The notes beneath the pieces are model-generated. The model did no database searches and had not been told where the DNA came from. It saw nothing but the letters and a program-made list of their open reading frames with translations. Shown piece after piece: positions 7,088-16,068 of a stretch of DNA of 42,723 bases. Position 1 is the first letter of the stretch, and the number at the start of each line of letters is the position of its first letter. Source of the stretch: Geodermatophilus sp. DF01-2. Lineage in GTDB: Bacteria > Actinomycetota > Actinomycetes > Mycobacteriales > Geodermatophilaceae. Position numbers and translations under genes: made by a program. The DNA lies in assembly GCF_004571065.1 (NCBI RefSeq), contig NZ_SPQN01000027.1, forward strand, positions 1-42,723, read 5' to 3'.

Positions 7088-8296
7088 GTGCGTTCGTACC
7101 TGTCCGTCTGGCGCCTGCCGTCCGCCCCGGTGCTGCTCGTCGCCGGTTTCGCCGGCCGGCTTCCCTCGGCCATGGTCCCGCTCGCGCTGCTGCTCATGGT
7201 GCAGCAGCAGACCGGTTCCTACGCCGTCGCCGGCCTCGCGGCGGCGACCTACGGCCTGGCGATGGCCGGGATGGCGCCGGTCCTCGGCCGGCTGGCCGAC
7301 CGCCGCACCCCGCGGCCGGTCCTGCTGGCCCAGGCCGGCGCCTACCCGTTGCTGCTGACCCTGCTCGTGGCCGTCGTCCTCGGGGGCGCCCCGACGGCCG
7401 CGATCGTCGCCGCCTCGGCCGCCGCCGGCGCCGCGACGCCGCTGGTGTCCGGCACGGTGCGCGCGCTGTGGTCCCGGGTCGACCCGCGGGTGCGCGGCAC
7501 CGCCTTCGCGCTGGATGCCACCGCCACCGAGCTGGTCTTCGTGGCCGGCCCGACTTTCGTCGCCGCGCTGGCGGTGCTGGCCGCGCCGGCGTGGGCGGTC
7601 GCGGTGGCCGGGGCGCTCGCCGTGGCCGGCGCGCTCGGCATCGCGACGTCGACGGCGATGCGCAGCTGGACGCCGGTGCCGGCCGCGCAACGGACCAGCC
7701 CGTTCGCCACGGTGCTCACCCCCGGCATGCCGCGGGTGCTGCTCAGCGGCGCGGCGCTGATGCTCGGCTTCGGCGCGCTCGAGGTCGCCGTCCCCGCGTT
7801 CGCCGACGCCGCCGGCTCGCCCGGCATGTCCGGCGTCCTGCTGGCCCTGTGGTCGCTGGGCTCGGTCGCCGGCGGGCTGTGGTTCGGCGCCCGGGTGGTC
7901 AGCGCCTCGCTGCCGCGGCAGTACCGGTGGCTGCTGCTCGGCGTCGCGATCGGTCTGGCCCCGCTCGCCGCGGCGTCCGACCCGTGGGTGCTCGGCGCCC
8001 TGCTCTTCCTGGGCGGGACGGCGATCGCGCCGACGCTGACCGTGCAGAACTCGCTGGTCGGTGCGATCGCCCCGGCGCACGCCACCACGGAGGCCTTCAC
8101 CTGGCTGTCCACGATGGCCACCGGCGCGTCGGCGGTCGGTGCCGCGCTCGGCGGCGCGCTGATCGAGAGCTCCGCCGGGGTGAGCGGCAGCCTGCTGCTC
8201 GCCGTCGCCGGGGCCGCGCTCGCGGTGCTGGTGACCCTGGTGCCCGGCCGCCGCCCGGTCCGCCGTCCGGCCGCCTCGGAGCCGGTCGCGGCCTGA
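7088..8296 (+). CDS. MFS family exporter
   Basis: The protein (about 402 aa from GTG 7088) is a 12-segment major facilitator transporter. It has LGRLADRRTPRPVLL between segments 2 and 3 (the family's loop motif) and long hydrophobic helices throughout. Homologous actinobacterial proteins start near RSYLSVWRLPSAPVLLVAGF, which supports GTG 7088. An in-frame GTG at 7034 has AGGGAG in front, but that site lies almost at the predicted start of transcription (near 7026) and the extra residues look untypical. Substrate is unknown; drug or metabolite efflux is likely. Divergence from a CGNR regulator suggests ligand-controlled expression. Confidence 0.85.
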   Translation: MRSYLSVWRLPSAPVLLVAGFAGRLPSAMVPLALLLMVQQQTGSYAVAGLAAATYGLAMAGMAPVLGRLADRRTPRPVLLAQAGAYPLLLTLLVAVVLGGAPTAAIVAASAAAGAATPLVSGTVRALWSRVDPRVRGTAFALDATATELVFVAGPTFVAALAVLAAPAWAVAVAGALAVAGALGIATSTAMRSWTPVPAAQRTSPFATVLTPGMPRVLLSGAALMLGFGALEVAVPAFADAAGSPGMSGVLLALWSLGSVAGGLWFGARVVSASLPRQYRWLLLGVAIGLAPLAAASDPWVLGALLFLGGTAIAPTLTVQNSLVGAIAPAHATTEAFTWLSTMATGASAVGAALGGALIESSAGVSGSLLLAVAGAALAVLVTLVPGRRPVRRPAASEPVAA

Positions 8297-8342
8297 CCGT
8301 GCGGACGGGGGCCCGGGCTGCCGGGGCCTCGTGGGGCGCTGG

Positions 8343-8348
8343 TAGTCT
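8343..8348 (+). promoter_or_regulatory. -10 box of the tRNA-Ser(GCT)/tRNA-Arg unit
   Basis: TAGTCT about 37 nt before the tRNA fits TAnnnT and is the same hexamer found before tRNA-Ser(CGA) at 37428. No convincing -35 is seen. Confidence 0.35.
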
Positions 8349-8384
8349 CTGTCCTCGGTGGTTCCGGGGGGAACTCGGACCCCG

Positions 8385-8473
8385 GGAGGCTTCGCCTAGT
8401 CCGGTCTATGGCGCCGCACTGCTAATGCGGTTTGGGTTAATCCCCATCCCGGGTTCAAATCCCGGAGCCTCCG
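8385..8473 (+). tRNA. tRNA-Ser(GCT)
   Basis: The acceptor stem GGAGGCT (8385-8391) pairs with AGCCTCC (8466-8472), and the discriminator base is G. The anticodon GCT lies in ACTGCTAAT. A long variable arm and a T-arm with GGTTCAAATC confirm a class II tRNA reading AGC/AGU. The CCA end is not encoded. Confidence 0.97.
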
Positions 8474-8494
8474 CGCACGACAACTGAACAGCCC

Positions 8495-8567
8495 GCACCC
8501 GTAGCTCAACGGATAGAGCATCTGACTACGGATCAGAAGGTTAGGGGTTCGAATCCCTTCGGGTGCA
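8495..8567 (+). tRNA. tRNA-Arg(ACG)
   Basis: The acceptor stem GCACCCG (8495-8501) pairs with CGGGTGC (8560-8566) with discriminator A. The anticodon loop CTACGGA gives ACG, and the T-arm has GGTTCGAATCC. Its A34 is the known target of TadA, whose gene is at 36966. It is 21 nt after tRNA-Ser(GCT), so they are likely cotranscribed. Confidence 0.97.
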
Positions 8568-8583
8568 CGTCCGGTCGAGACAG

Positions 8584-8625
8584 CACCGCGGCCCCGTCCT
8601 CCTCGCGGAGGGCGGGGCCGCGGTG
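8584..8625 (+). terminator. Terminator of the tRNA unit
   Basis: CACCGCGGCCCCG (8584-8596) pairs perfectly with CGGGGCCGCGGTG (8613-8625), 13 bp, 16 nt after tRNA-Arg. The 16-nt loop can itself pair further (CCTCC with GGAGG). No T-tract follows. Confidence 0.8.
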
Positions 8626-8745
8626 TGTCCGGAGGGGTGCCCGTCTCGGTGTCGAGGGTCTCGGCAGCGGCGTGGCGGGCCCTGGAGACGGGACGCCACC
8701 GCCCGAGTTGCGGCCGCTGGCAGCCTGATGTAAAGCTTCGACGGC

Positions 8746-8751
8746 TACCGT
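8746..8751 (+). promoter_or_regulatory. -10 box before the GAF gene
   Basis: TACCGT ends 6 nt before a GTG at 8758 that opens a six-codon ORF (VSGRER, stop 8776-8778). That stop overlaps the GAF gene's GTG at 8775. A leaderless mini-ORF coupled to the main gene is possible. Confidence 0.35.
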
Positions 8752-8774
8752 GCGCCCGTGTCCGGACGCGAACG

Positions 8775-9584
8775 GTGACCGAGAGCCCCTCCCGAGAGTT
8801 GCTCCGGCGCGACGCGATCCTCGACGCGGCCCGCTCGGCCACCGAGCGCCTCCTCGACGGGGAGGGCGAGTGGCGCCAGCAGCTGCACGAGATCCTCGGC
8901 GCGTTCGGCCGGGCCGCCGAGGTGAGCCGGGTCTTCGTCGCCGACCACGTGGTGGACGAGCAGCGCCTGCTGTGCAGCCGCAGCATCGGGGAGTGGGACG
9001 TACCCGGGATCCCCGTCGCGGGCGACGATCCGCAGCTGCAGGCCATGCCGTACGAGCCCGACTTCCGGCGCTGGCAGGAGGTCCTCGGTGGCGGTGACGT
9101 GATCGCCGGCTCGGTGCGGGACTTCCCGCCGCAGGAGCGGGCGCTGTTCGAGCCGCAGGGGGTGATCTCCTGTGTCGTCGTCCCGGTGTTCGTCGACGGC
9201 GAGTGGTGGAGGCACGTCGGCTTCGACGGGTGCACGAGGGAGCGGACCTGGTCGGCCGCCGAGCAGGCCGCGCTGCGCACCGCCGCGGCCATCATCGGCC
9301 TCGCCGTCCGGCTCGAGCGCACCCGCGCCGCGCTGCGCGCCGAGGAGTGCGAGCGCGCGCAGGCGATGGCCCTGCTGGAACGCCGGGTCGCCGCGCTCGG
9401 CCAGGTCGCCGCGCACCTGACCGTCGACCAGCCGCTGGAGGCCACCGCCCGCGACGTCGTGCGCATCCTCGTCGCGACCGGCGCCGGCGTGGTCGCGGCG
9501 GCGCTGGCCGGTGTGCTGGCCACGATCGGCCCGGCGCGGCGGGCCGCGAAGGTCGACGTCCTGCGGGCGGTCGCCACCGCCTGA
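8775..9584 (+). CDS. GAF-domain protein with an FtsX permease-like tail (chimera)
   Basis: The 269-residue product starts TESPSRELLRRDAILDAARS and holds one GAF domain (about residues 10-185; VSRVFVADHV, GVISCVVVPVFVDGEWWRHV, WSAAEQAALRTAAAIIGLAV). A linker (LERRVAALGQVAAHLTVDQPLEAT) is typical of the start of a second GAF unit in actinobacterial sensor or phosphatase proteins. The last 40 residues instead read GAGVVAAALAGVLATIGPARRAAKVDVLRAVATA, which is the last helix and cytoplasmic end of FtsX/MacB-type ABC permeases. A deletion fusing two former neighbours is the simplest explanation. The frame is intact, but function as a sensor is doubtful. The GTG at 8775 has no ribosome-binding site. 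Confidence 0.7.
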   Translation: MTESPSRELLRRDAILDAARSATERLLDGEGEWRQQLHEILGAFGRAAEVSRVFVADHVVDEQRLLCSRSIGEWDVPGIPVAGDDPQLQAMPYEPDFRRWQEVLGGGDVIAGSVRDFPPQERALFEPQGVISCVVVPVFVDGEWWRHVGFDGCTRERTWSAAEQAALRTAAAIIGLAVRLERTRAALRAEECERAQAMALLERRVAALGQVAAHLTVDQPLEATARDVVRILVATGAGVVAAALAGVLATIGPARRAAKVDVLRAVATA

Positions 9585-9633
9585 CGGTCGCGTGCTCCGC
9601 GACGGACCGCCGGCGGGCGTTCCCGCCCGGCGA

Positions 9634-9683
9634 GACCTGCGAACACGTGGCGATCAGGGGCGATGGCCACGTGTTCGCAGGTC
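9634..9683. terminator. Perfect 18-bp inverted repeat between the GAF and PBP genes
   Basis: The arms at 9634-9651 and 9666-9683 are exact reverse complements (core GCGAACACGTGGC), with a 14-nt loop. The position 50 nt after the GAF stop suits a terminator, although no T-tract follows. The length and exactness exceed what termination needs. Confidence 0.6.
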
Positions 9684-9801
9684 CGGGTGCTCGATCACCT
9701 CACATTGAGATCTCGTGACGGGGTCGACCGACGCGTGAGGACGGGGGGACCGTGGGCAGGAGACACAGGTACACCGCCGTCCAGCCCTGGAGGTCTTCCG
9801 C

Positions 9802-12585
9802 GTGCGTCGCCGTCCCACCACCGGTCTGCCGCTGCCCGGAGTCGAGGCGGCCGGACCCTGGCGGAGGCGCCGCAGCGCGGCCCTGGCCCGGCTGGGGGTC
9901 GCGGTCGTCGTGGCCGGCGCGCTGACGGCGGCGCTGGCCCTGCCCTGGGTCGCCGGGGCCGGCGTGGCCACGCGGTCGACCGCCGGAGTGCTGCACCCGG
10001 TCGAGGCCGAGCTCCTCGACCGCACGGCCGTCGGCACCACGAAGGTGCTCGCCGCGGACGGCTCGCTGATCACCGAGCTGTACCGGCGCAACCGCACGGT
10101 CGTGCCCAGTGACGCGATCGCCCCGGTGATGAAGGACGCGCTGGTCGCCATCGAGGACTCCCGCTTCTACGAGCACGGCGGGGTGGACGGCGAGGGCCTG
10201 CTGCGGGCGCTGGTGCGCAACGTCGCCGCGGGCACGGTGGTCGAGGGCGGCTCCACGCTGACCCAGCAGCTGGTCAAGCAGATCCGGCTGCAGACGGCGC
10301 GGACGCCGGAGCAGCGACAGGCGGCCGTCGCCGAGAACCTCGGCCGCAAGCTCACCGAGGCGCAGCTGGCCCTGGGCCTGGAGGAGCGCTACACGAAGGA
10401 CGAGATCCTCACCCGCTACCTCAACCGGGTGTACTTCGGCGCCGGCGCGTACGGGGTGCACGCCGCCGCGCAGACCTACTTCTCCGTGCCGCCGTCCGAG
10501 CTCACCCTCGCCCAGGCCGCCACCCTGGCCGGGCTGGTGCAGAGCCCGAGTCGGTACGACCCGTTCGTCGACCCCGAGGCGGCCACCGCCCGTCGGGACG
10601 TGGTCATCGGCCGGATGCTCGAGCTCGGCATGATCGACGAGGCTGCCGCCGCGGAGGCCCGCCGTGAGCCGGTCGTGCTGCAGCCCGGGGGTACGCCGCC
10701 GCGCGGCTGCACCGAGGCGCTGATCGGTGGGTTCTTCTGCGACTACGTCCTGCAGTACCTCACCGAGACCGTCGGCCTGACCCGGCGGCAGTTGGAGACC
10801 GGCGGGCTGACCATCCGGACGACCCTCGACCCGGCGATGCAGCGCGCCGGGGACGCCGCGGTCCTCGAGGCCCTGGCGATGGGCGACCCGCGGGCCGGCA
10901 TCTACACGGCGGTCGAGCCGGGCACCGGTCGGGTGCTGGCCATGTCGGTGAACCGGTTGTACGGGCTCGACGAGTCCGACCCGGCCCAGACCACGGTCAA
11001 CCTCAACCTCGCCGCCGGTCAGGGCGCCGGGTCGACGTACAAGGTGTTCACCGCGGCCGCGGCGCTGGAGGCCGGCTTCGGACTCGAGCACGAGATCACC
11101 ACCTCGGACCCCTACGTCTCCCGCGTCTACCGGGACGGCGACGGCTGGTACGAGGTCGGCAACGCCGGCAGCTACCCCCGCCGGCTGGACATGGAGGAAG
11201 CCCTCTACATGTCCTCCAACACCTACTTCCTCGCGCTGGAGGACCAGCTGGGCAGCGTCGAGGGCCCGGTGCGGATGGCCCAGCGGCTGGGCCTCACCTC
11301 CCTGGACCCGATCGCCGACACGATCGTCGCCCAGAACCGGGGCTCGTTCACCTTCGGCGCCGAGCCGACCAGCCCACTGGCCCTCGCCAACTCCTACGCG
11401 ACCCTGGCGGCCAGCGGCACCCGCTGTGCGCCCACCCCGGTCGACGCGGTGCTCGACCGGAACGGGGAGCCGCTGACCGGTCCGGACGGCGCTCCGCTGC
11501 TGCCGGCCGACCGGTGCACGCCGGAGGTGGTCGACCCCGACCTCGCGCACACGCTCACCCAGGCGCTGGTCGAGGTCGTCGAGCCCGGCAACCCCGGGCA
11601 GACCGGCCGCCGGGCCCACGTTCCGGGCTATGAGATCGCCGGCAAGACCGGGACGACGCAGGACGACTACTCCGTCGCGTTCGCCGGATACACGCCGCGG
11701 ATCGCGGCCAGCGTGATGGTCTACGACCCGGTGGCCAACCGGGACGTCGGGCTGAGCAGCGGGAGGGCGGCGGAGATCTGGCGCGATGCGGTCGCCCCGA
11801 TCCTCGTCGAGCGGGAGCCGGTGCCGTTCCCGCCCGCAGATCCCCGGTACGTCGCCGGGTCGTTCCAGACGCTGCCCGGGGGGTGTGTCGGCTCGTTCGC
11901 CGACCGCTGCCGCTCCCTGCTCGGCGCGGCGGGGCTGGGCGTCTCGCTCGTGCGGGTGGACAGCGGGCGCGCGCCGGGCGTCGTCCTGGCCATGGACCCA
12001 CGGCCGGGCACGGTGGTGGACACCGACAGCACGATCACCGTGCAGGTGAGCAACGGCTCCCGGTGGGCGCCCCCGCCGCCACCGGAGCCCGAGCCGGAGC
12101 CGTCGCCCGAGTCCGAGCCGGCTCCCGAACCCGAGCCGGCTCCCGAAGCTGCTCCCGAGCCCGCACCGGCTCCCGAGCCGGAGCCGGCTCCCGAACCCGC
12201 ACCGGCTCCCGCACCGGCTCCCGAGCCGGAGCCGTCGCCCGAGCCGGGACCGGCTCCGGAACCCGCGCCCACCCCGTCGTCGGCGCCCGCTCCGTCGCCG
12301 GCGCCTGAGCCGTCTCCGCAGCCGAGCCCGGCCCCGCAGCCGGAGCCCGCACCGGCACCGACTCCGGAACCCGCACCGGCTCCCACGCCGAGCCCGACGC
12401 CGGCTCCCGAGCCGGAGCCCTCTCCGCAGCCGAGCCCGGCATCCGGGTCGACCCCCACGCCGGGACCTGCGCCGTCCCCGCAGCCGACTCCGGCCTCCAC
12501 GCCGTCCCCAGCTCCGGCTCCGGCCCCCACGCCGTCCCCGCAGCCGACCGCCCCGCCGGCGGATCGCGGCCCCGTGGCCGTCTGA
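9802..12585 (+). CDS. Class A penicillin-binding protein with PASTA domain and long Pro/Glu tail
   Basis: The 927-residue protein makes and cross-links peptidoglycan outside the membrane. It has one N-terminal membrane segment (about 25-50), then a GT51 glycosyltransferase domain with [12 protein letters not shown] (catalytic Glu118) and [12 protein letters not shown]. The transpeptidase domain has S411-T-Y-K414, S471-S-N473 and K615-T-G. One PASTA-like unit (about 690-752) precedes a 175-residue low-complexity tail of Pro/Glu/Ala/Ser (754-927). All catalytic motifs are present. The tail is probably a wall-spanning extension. The GTG at 9802 has GGAGG 8 nt upstream. The gene is monocistronic and flanked by hairpins. 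It resembles the PonA family, but I cannot tell which paralogue it is. Confidence 0.93.
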   Translation: MRRRPTTGLPLPGVEAAGPWRRRRSAALARLGVAVVVAGALTAALALPWVAGAGVATRSTAGVLHPVEAELLDRTAVGTTKVLAADGSLITELYRRNRTVVPSDAIAPVMKDALVAIEDSRFYEHGGVDGEGLLRALVRNVAAGTVVEGGSTLTQQLVKQIRLQTARTPEQRQAAVAENLGRKLTEAQLALGLEERYTKDEILTRYLNRVYFGAGAYGVHAAAQTYFSVPPSELTLAQAATLAGLVQSPSRYDPFVDPEAATARRDVVIGRMLELGMIDEAAAAEARREPVVLQPGGTPPRGCTEALIGGFFCDYVLQYLTETVGLTRRQLETGGLTIRTTLDPAMQRAGDAAVLEALAMGDPRAGIYTAVEPGTGRVLAMSVNRLYGLDESDPAQTTVNLNLAAGQGAGSTYKVFTAAAALEAGFGLEHEITTSDPYVSRVYRDGDGWYEVGNAGSYPRRLDMEEALYMSSNTYFLALEDQLGSVEGPVRMAQRLGLTSLDPIADTIVAQNRGSFTFGAEPTSPLALANSYATLAASGTRCAPTPVDAVLDRNGEPLTGPDGAPLLPADRCTPEVVDPDLAHTLTQALVEVVEPGNPGQTGRRAHVPGYEIAGKTGTTQDDYSVAFAGYTPRIAASVMVYDPVANRDVGLSSGRAAEIWRDAVAPILVEREPVPFPPADPRYVAGSFQTLPGGCVGSFADRCRSLLGAAGLGVSLVRVDSGRAPGVVLAMDPRPGTVVDTDSTITVQVSNGSRWAPPPPPEPEPEPSPESEPAPEPEPAPEAAPEPAPAPEPEPAPEPAPAPAPAPEPEPSPEPGPAPEPAPTPSSAPAPSPAPEPSPQPSPAPQPEPAPAPTPEPAPAPTPSPTPAPEPEPSPQPSPASGSTPTPGPAPSPQPTPASTPSPAPAPAPTPSPQPTAPPADRGPVAV

Positions 12586-12868
12586 CCCGCCCGACACCCC
12601 CACCTACCGACGCTGGCGCCGCATGCCACCGCATGCAGAGCACGCGCGTCCGTGGAGAAGAGGGCGTGCTGGGGGAAGGCTGCGACCGACGCCGGCGTCC
12701 GACGAGGCGTTGAGGGGCGGGGGGCCGGTCCTGACGGTCTGGCCGCGTTGGTCGGTCCTCCCAGCAGTGGGAGGCCACTCGTTGCCGGCTTCCCCCGCCC
12801 GAGACCAACTGTGACCCACGCCACTCCGCAGGGTCAAGCCCGGCTCGGCGTGTCGGTAGGGCGGGGGG
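12586..12868. other. Gap between convergent PBP and hydroxyacid dehydrogenase genes
   Basis: This 283-nt stretch shows no supportable gene. It contains a weak inverted repeat (AGCACGC at 12639 with GCGTGCT at 12664), GCATGCCACCGCATGC near 12621 and the hairpin at 12757. Both neighbouring genes end here. Confidence 0.5.
12757..12774. terminator. Hairpin between convergent genes
   Basis: CCTCCCA (12757-12763) pairs with TGGGAGG (12768-12774) around a GCAG tetraloop. It lies between the ends of two convergent genes and could work in both directions. Confidence 0.4.
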
Positions 12869-14185
12869 TCAGCCGACCCGGCGCAGCACCTCGGGGGTGA
12901 GCTGCCCGACCGTCGTGTGACCGCTGAGCCCGAGCGTCAGGTCGAACTCGCCCAGCACATCCGAGAGCACCTGCCGCACGCCATCCTCGCCGGCCAACCC
13001 CAGCCCCCAGGCGAACGGCCGGCCGAGCAGCACCGCCCGCGCGCCGAGCGCCACCGCGGTGAGGACGTCGGCGCCGCTGCGCACCCCGCTGTCGAGCAGC
13101 ACCGGCGCGCGGTCGCCCACCGCAGCCACCACGTCGGGCAGCGCGTCCAGCGCGGCGATCGAGCGGTCCACCTGCCGGCCGCCGTGCGTGCTCACCACCA
13201 CGCCGTCCACCCCCTCGTCGAGCGCACGACGAGCGTCGTCGGGGTGCAGCACCCCCTTGAGCACGATCGGCAGGCGGGTGCGGGCCCGCAGCCAGGCGAG
13301 GTCGGCCCAGGTGATCGAGGGCCGCGAGTAGATGGACAGGAACGTCTCGACGGCGGCCCGGGGCAGGGGCGAGCGCAGGTTGTCCAGGAGGGGACCGGGC
13401 CAGGCCCGCGCCATCCCGACCAGCGCTCGCACCGCCGCGACCGTGGGCCGCGGCTGACGGTCCCGGCCGGCGGCGGCGCCCGGCTCGGCCGGCGCGGGGG
13501 CCGCCGACGCCGCCGCCCGCTGCTCGACCAGCCGCCGGAACACCGGGTCGGAGGTGTACTGCGCGATGCCCTTGCCGAGCGCGAACGGCAGATGGCCCAG
13601 GTCGAGGTCGCGGGGTCGCCAGCCGAGCATCGTGGTGTCGAGGGTGACCACCAGTACGTCGCACCCGCTGGCCTCCGCGCGGCCGACCAGGCTCTCCACC
13701 AGCTCGTCCGACGTCGACCAGTACAGCTGGAACCACCGCGGCGACGAGCCCATCACTGCGGCGCACTCCTCCATCGGCACCGACGCCTGGTTGGAGAAGA
13801 CCATCGGCACGCCCAGCCCCGCCGCCGCCCGGGCCACCGCCAGGTCGGCCGCGGGGTGCACCAGCTCGAGCGCCCCCACCGGGCCGAGGAGGAGAGGGGC
13901 GGGCAGCCGCCGGCCGAACAGCTCCACCGACGTGTCCCGGACGCTCACGTCCCGCAGCACCCGGGGGACGACGGCCCACCGGTCGAACGCCGCGCGGTTG
14001 GCCCGCTGCGTCGCCTCGTCCCCGGCGCCGCCCGCGACGTAGGCATAGGCGCGGGCGCTCAGGCGCTCCCGCGCGCGGCGCTGCAGGGCCCGGGCGGCGG
14101 TGGGCACCCGCGGCCGGTGGCCGTACACCCCCGCGCGGTAGACCTCGTCCTGCCGGCGGCGACCGGTGCCTGTTGCTGAGTCCAC
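12869..14185 (-). CDS. FMN-dependent alpha-hydroxyacid dehydrogenase (lactate oxidising type)
   Basis: The 438-residue enzyme belongs to the LldD/glycolate oxidase family, which oxidises L-lactate or related 2-hydroxyacids through FMN. Visible motifs are [59 protein letters not shown] (catalytic His with substrate-binding Arg), [12 protein letters not shown] and [11 protein letters not shown]. An insertion of about 24 Ala/Pro-rich residues (around [15 protein letters not shown]) lies in the variable loop 4 region, which in family members sets electron acceptor and membrane contact. The ORF extends to 14371, but GTG 14185 is preferred because TACGGT ends 6 nt before it. The substrate is not certain. 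Confidence 0.88.
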   Translation of the reverse strand: MDSATGTGRRRQDEVYRAGVYGHRPRVPTAARALQRRARERLSARAYAYVAGGAGDEATQRANRAAFDRWAVVPRVLRDVSVRDTSVELFGRRLPAPLLLGPVGALELVHPAADLAVARAAAGLGVPMVFSNQASVPMEECAAVMGSSPRWFQLYWSTSDELVESLVGRAEASGCDVLVVTLDTTMLGWRPRDLDLGHLPFALGKGIAQYTSDPVFRRLVEQRAAASAAPAPAEPGAAAGRDRQPRPTVAAVRALVGMARAWPGPLLDNLRSPLPRAAVETFLSIYSRPSITWADLAWLRARTRLPIVLKGVLHPDDARRALDEGVDGVVVSTHGGRQVDRSIAALDALPDVVAAVGDRAPVLLDSGVRSGADVLTAVALGARAVLLGRPFAWGLGLAGEDGVRQVLSDVLGEFDLTLGLSGHTTVGQLTPEVLRRVG

Positions 14186-14191
14186 CCGGAC

Positions 14192-14197
14192 ACCGTA
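14192..14197 (-). promoter_or_regulatory. -10 box of the hydroxyacid dehydrogenase gene (leaderless)
   Basis: TACGGT on the minus strand ends 6 nt before the GTG at 14185, so the start of transcription probably coincides with the start codon. No ribosome-binding site is visible and no clear -35 is seen. Confidence 0.4.
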
Positions 14198-14447
14198 GTG
14201 AGCGCTCCGCCACGTGCGCTCCTCGTCCGCGCTCGTCGACCACGTGCCGGACCGTGCTCCGTCTCTGCGTGACCGCGCGAGCCCGGTCACGTCCCGACGG
14301 CCGGTTCCCGGCAGCATTTCTGCCGACACGCCGCAGCGACACGCGAGACCCGTCGGCAGCCCCCGGTCCACGAGGCGTCACGCACGGCATCATGGTCGTC
14401 ACCGGCACACCGCAGGTGTCCCGGCGCAGATCCAGGGGGAAGTGCAC

Positions 14448-15509
14448 GTGCCGGTCGCCACCAGGCCTCGTCGACGGGCCCGACCGCGCGCCCCGGTCCG
14501 CTCCTCGCTCGTCGTCCGCCACACCGGTCCCGCGACTGCCGCCGGGAGGTCCGTCGCGACCCTCGGCGCACTGGTGGGCACGCTCCTCTGCGCGGGCATC
14601 GCCGTCGCCGGCCCCGCAGCCGCCGTCGACGACCCCGCCCGCCCCGACGCCCGCGTCACCCACGGCCCCAGCTGCCGCCCGGGCGGTGTCGTCGTCGAGG
14701 TCACCGGCGGCACGGCCGGCTACGCCGTCACCCTGGCGACCAGCCGCCTCCCCGGAGGAGAGGCCAGCGCCGAGGTGGGACCCGGCGCCGTCGTCGTGCT
14801 GAGCACCGGCCCCGTCGACTGGGGCGAGACCATCGACCCGTACCTGGAGTACGTGCCGCTCGACGGCTCGGGCGCCGGCTACGTCGACGAGCTCGTCGGC
14901 TACAGCTTCACCCGGCCGGCCCACGAGGACTGCGCGGCCATCGCCCCGCCCACCGGCGCCGGCGTGGTGCCGACCCCCGGCGGCACGCCACCGGCCGTGG
15001 CCGGGCCCGCGCCGGACGGCGAGGTCGTGCCGATGCCGGTCCCGGGCCTGCCCGACCCGGGCAGCGTCGGTCCGGTCGACGCCGCGGGAGAGCCGCCCGC
15101 CGTCACCGTCTCGGCGCGGGAGGTCGTCGCCGGCCAGGAGGTCACCCTGCGCGGGAAGGGCTTCGGCCCCGGTGAGCCGGTGACCGTCCGGGTGGCCGAC
15201 GCCGTCCTCACCTCGGTCGTCGCGAGTCCGGACGGCTCGGTCGAGACCGCCGTCCGCATCCCCACCGGCACCTCCGCCGGGCAGGCGGTCCTCGAGCTGG
15301 TGGGCGGCGAGTCGGCGTCGAGCGCCGCCGTCGCCCTGCAGGTCGCCGCAGCGGCGACGCCGCTGCCCCTGCCGGACGGCGGCGTCCTGTGGCCGCTGCT
15401 GGCCGCGGGCAGTGCGCTGCTCGCCGCGGGTGTGGGCCTCGCCGTCGTCTCCGGGGGGCGGCGGCCGGGAGCCCGCCCGGGGGGACCTGCGCCCTTCGGG
15501 AGCGCCTGA
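14448..15509 (+). CDS. Secreted, C-terminally anchored surface protein with Ig-like domain
   Basis: The 353-residue protein has a long basic signal peptide with an AVAGPAAA-type cleavage region, about 40 residues in. Next comes a small domain with two cysteines (C near SCRPGG and C near HEDCAA), a Pro/Gly linker, and an Ig/IPT-like beta domain (PAVTVSAREVVAGQEVTLRG to SSAAVALQV). It ends with a membrane helix (LWPLLAAGSALLAAGVGLAV) and a basic tail. That arrangement suits a cell-surface protein anchored by its C-terminus; no LPxTG is present. The GTG at 14448 is chosen because AGGGGGA lies 8 nt upstream. No function is known. Confidence 0.75.
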   Translation: MPVATRPRRRARPRAPVRSSLVVRHTGPATAAGRSVATLGALVGTLLCAGIAVAGPAAAVDDPARPDARVTHGPSCRPGGVVVEVTGGTAGYAVTLATSRLPGGEASAEVGPGAVVVLSTGPVDWGETIDPYLEYVPLDGSGAGYVDELVGYSFTRPAHEDCAAIAPPTGAGVVPTPGGTPPAVAGPAPDGEVVPMPVPGLPDPGSVGPVDAAGEPPAVTVSAREVVAGQEVTLRGKGFGPGEPVTVRVADAVLTSVVASPDGSVETAVRIPTGTSAGQAVLELVGGESASSAAVALQVAAAATPLPLPDGGVLWPLLAAGSALLAAGVGLAVVSGGRRPGARPGGPAPFGSA

Positions 15510-15534
15510 GCGCTGCGTCGGCGACGATGGACGG

Positions 15535-16050
15535 GTGCCCCGCCCCGAGGACGCCCTCGCTCCGGATCTCCCCGCCGAGCACGTGCCCGGCGACGTGGCC
15601 GACGTCCCGGGAGCGGCGCCCGGCCCCGCCGAGACCTGGCTGCGCATCGTGCAGGTGCACGACCGCATCACCCGCCGCGTGGACTCCGCGCTGCACCGTC
15701 GGCACGACCTCTCGCTCACCGGCTACGAGGCGCTGCGGCGGATCGCCGAGGCGCCCGGCGAGCGGGCCACGATGGGCGAGGTCGCCGAGGCGCTGGGCCT
15801 CTCCCGCGCCGGGGTGACCAGCACCGTCACCCGCCTGGTGGCCGAGGGCCTGGTGGTCCGCGAGCGTTCCTCCGGCGACCGCCGGCTGCTGCACGCGCGG
15901 CTGACCCCGGCCGGGCGGGCCAAGGTCGAGGAGGCCCGGCCCACCCACGACGGGTTGGTGGCCCACCTGCTCACTCTGTTGGGGGACGACGCCGCCGTCG
16001 TCACCGACGCGCTCGCGCGGGTCTCCGCGGCGGCCCGCTCCCGCCGCTGA
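15535..16050 (+). CDS. MarR family transcriptional regulator
   Basis: The 171-residue protein has a MarR winged helix: LTGYEALRRIAEAPGERATM, EVAEALGLSRAGVTSTVTRL (recognition helix), VAEGLVVRERSSGDRRLLHA (wing with the conserved D-R-R) and LTPAGRAK. A roughly 30-residue acidic/proline-rich N-terminus precedes the domain. Such proteins are dimeric repressors responding to small phenolic ligands or oxidants; the target here is unknown. It lies 25 nt after the surface protein gene, so they may be cotranscribed. The stop codon runs directly into a GAA microsatellite and a dispersed 3' element. Confidence 0.9.
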   Translation: MPRPEDALAPDLPAEHVPGDVADVPGAAPGPAETWLRIVQVHDRITRRVDSALHRRHDLSLTGYEALRRIAEAPGERATMGEVAEALGLSRAGVTSTVTRLVAEGLVVRERSSGDRRLLHARLTPAGRAKVEEARPTHDGLVAHLLTLLGDDAAVVTDALARVSAAARSRR

Positions 16051-16068
16051 AGAAGAAGAAGAAGAAGG
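16051..16068 (+). repeat. AAG trinucleotide run after the MarR stop
   Basis: AAG is repeated six times in tandem immediately after the TGA stop and leads into the dispersed 3' element. Length variation here would not change the MarR protein. Confidence 0.7.

Noticed and set aside
8385-8567. Integrated element at the tRNA genes
   Set aside because: No integrase gene or duplicated tRNA 3' end is visible on either side.
9700-12603. 967-codon minus-strand open frame
   Set aside because: It lies opposite the penicillin-binding protein, whose catalytic motifs are all intact. The antisense product is Arg/Gly-rich.
12834-15719. 961-codon minus-strand open frame
   Set aside because: It crosses the FMN dehydrogenase in another frame and the antisense of the surface and MarR genes; no family is recognisable.
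16051-16068. Phase-variable AAG run
   Set aside because: The run lies after the MarR stop and far from the next start, so length change would not switch a protein.
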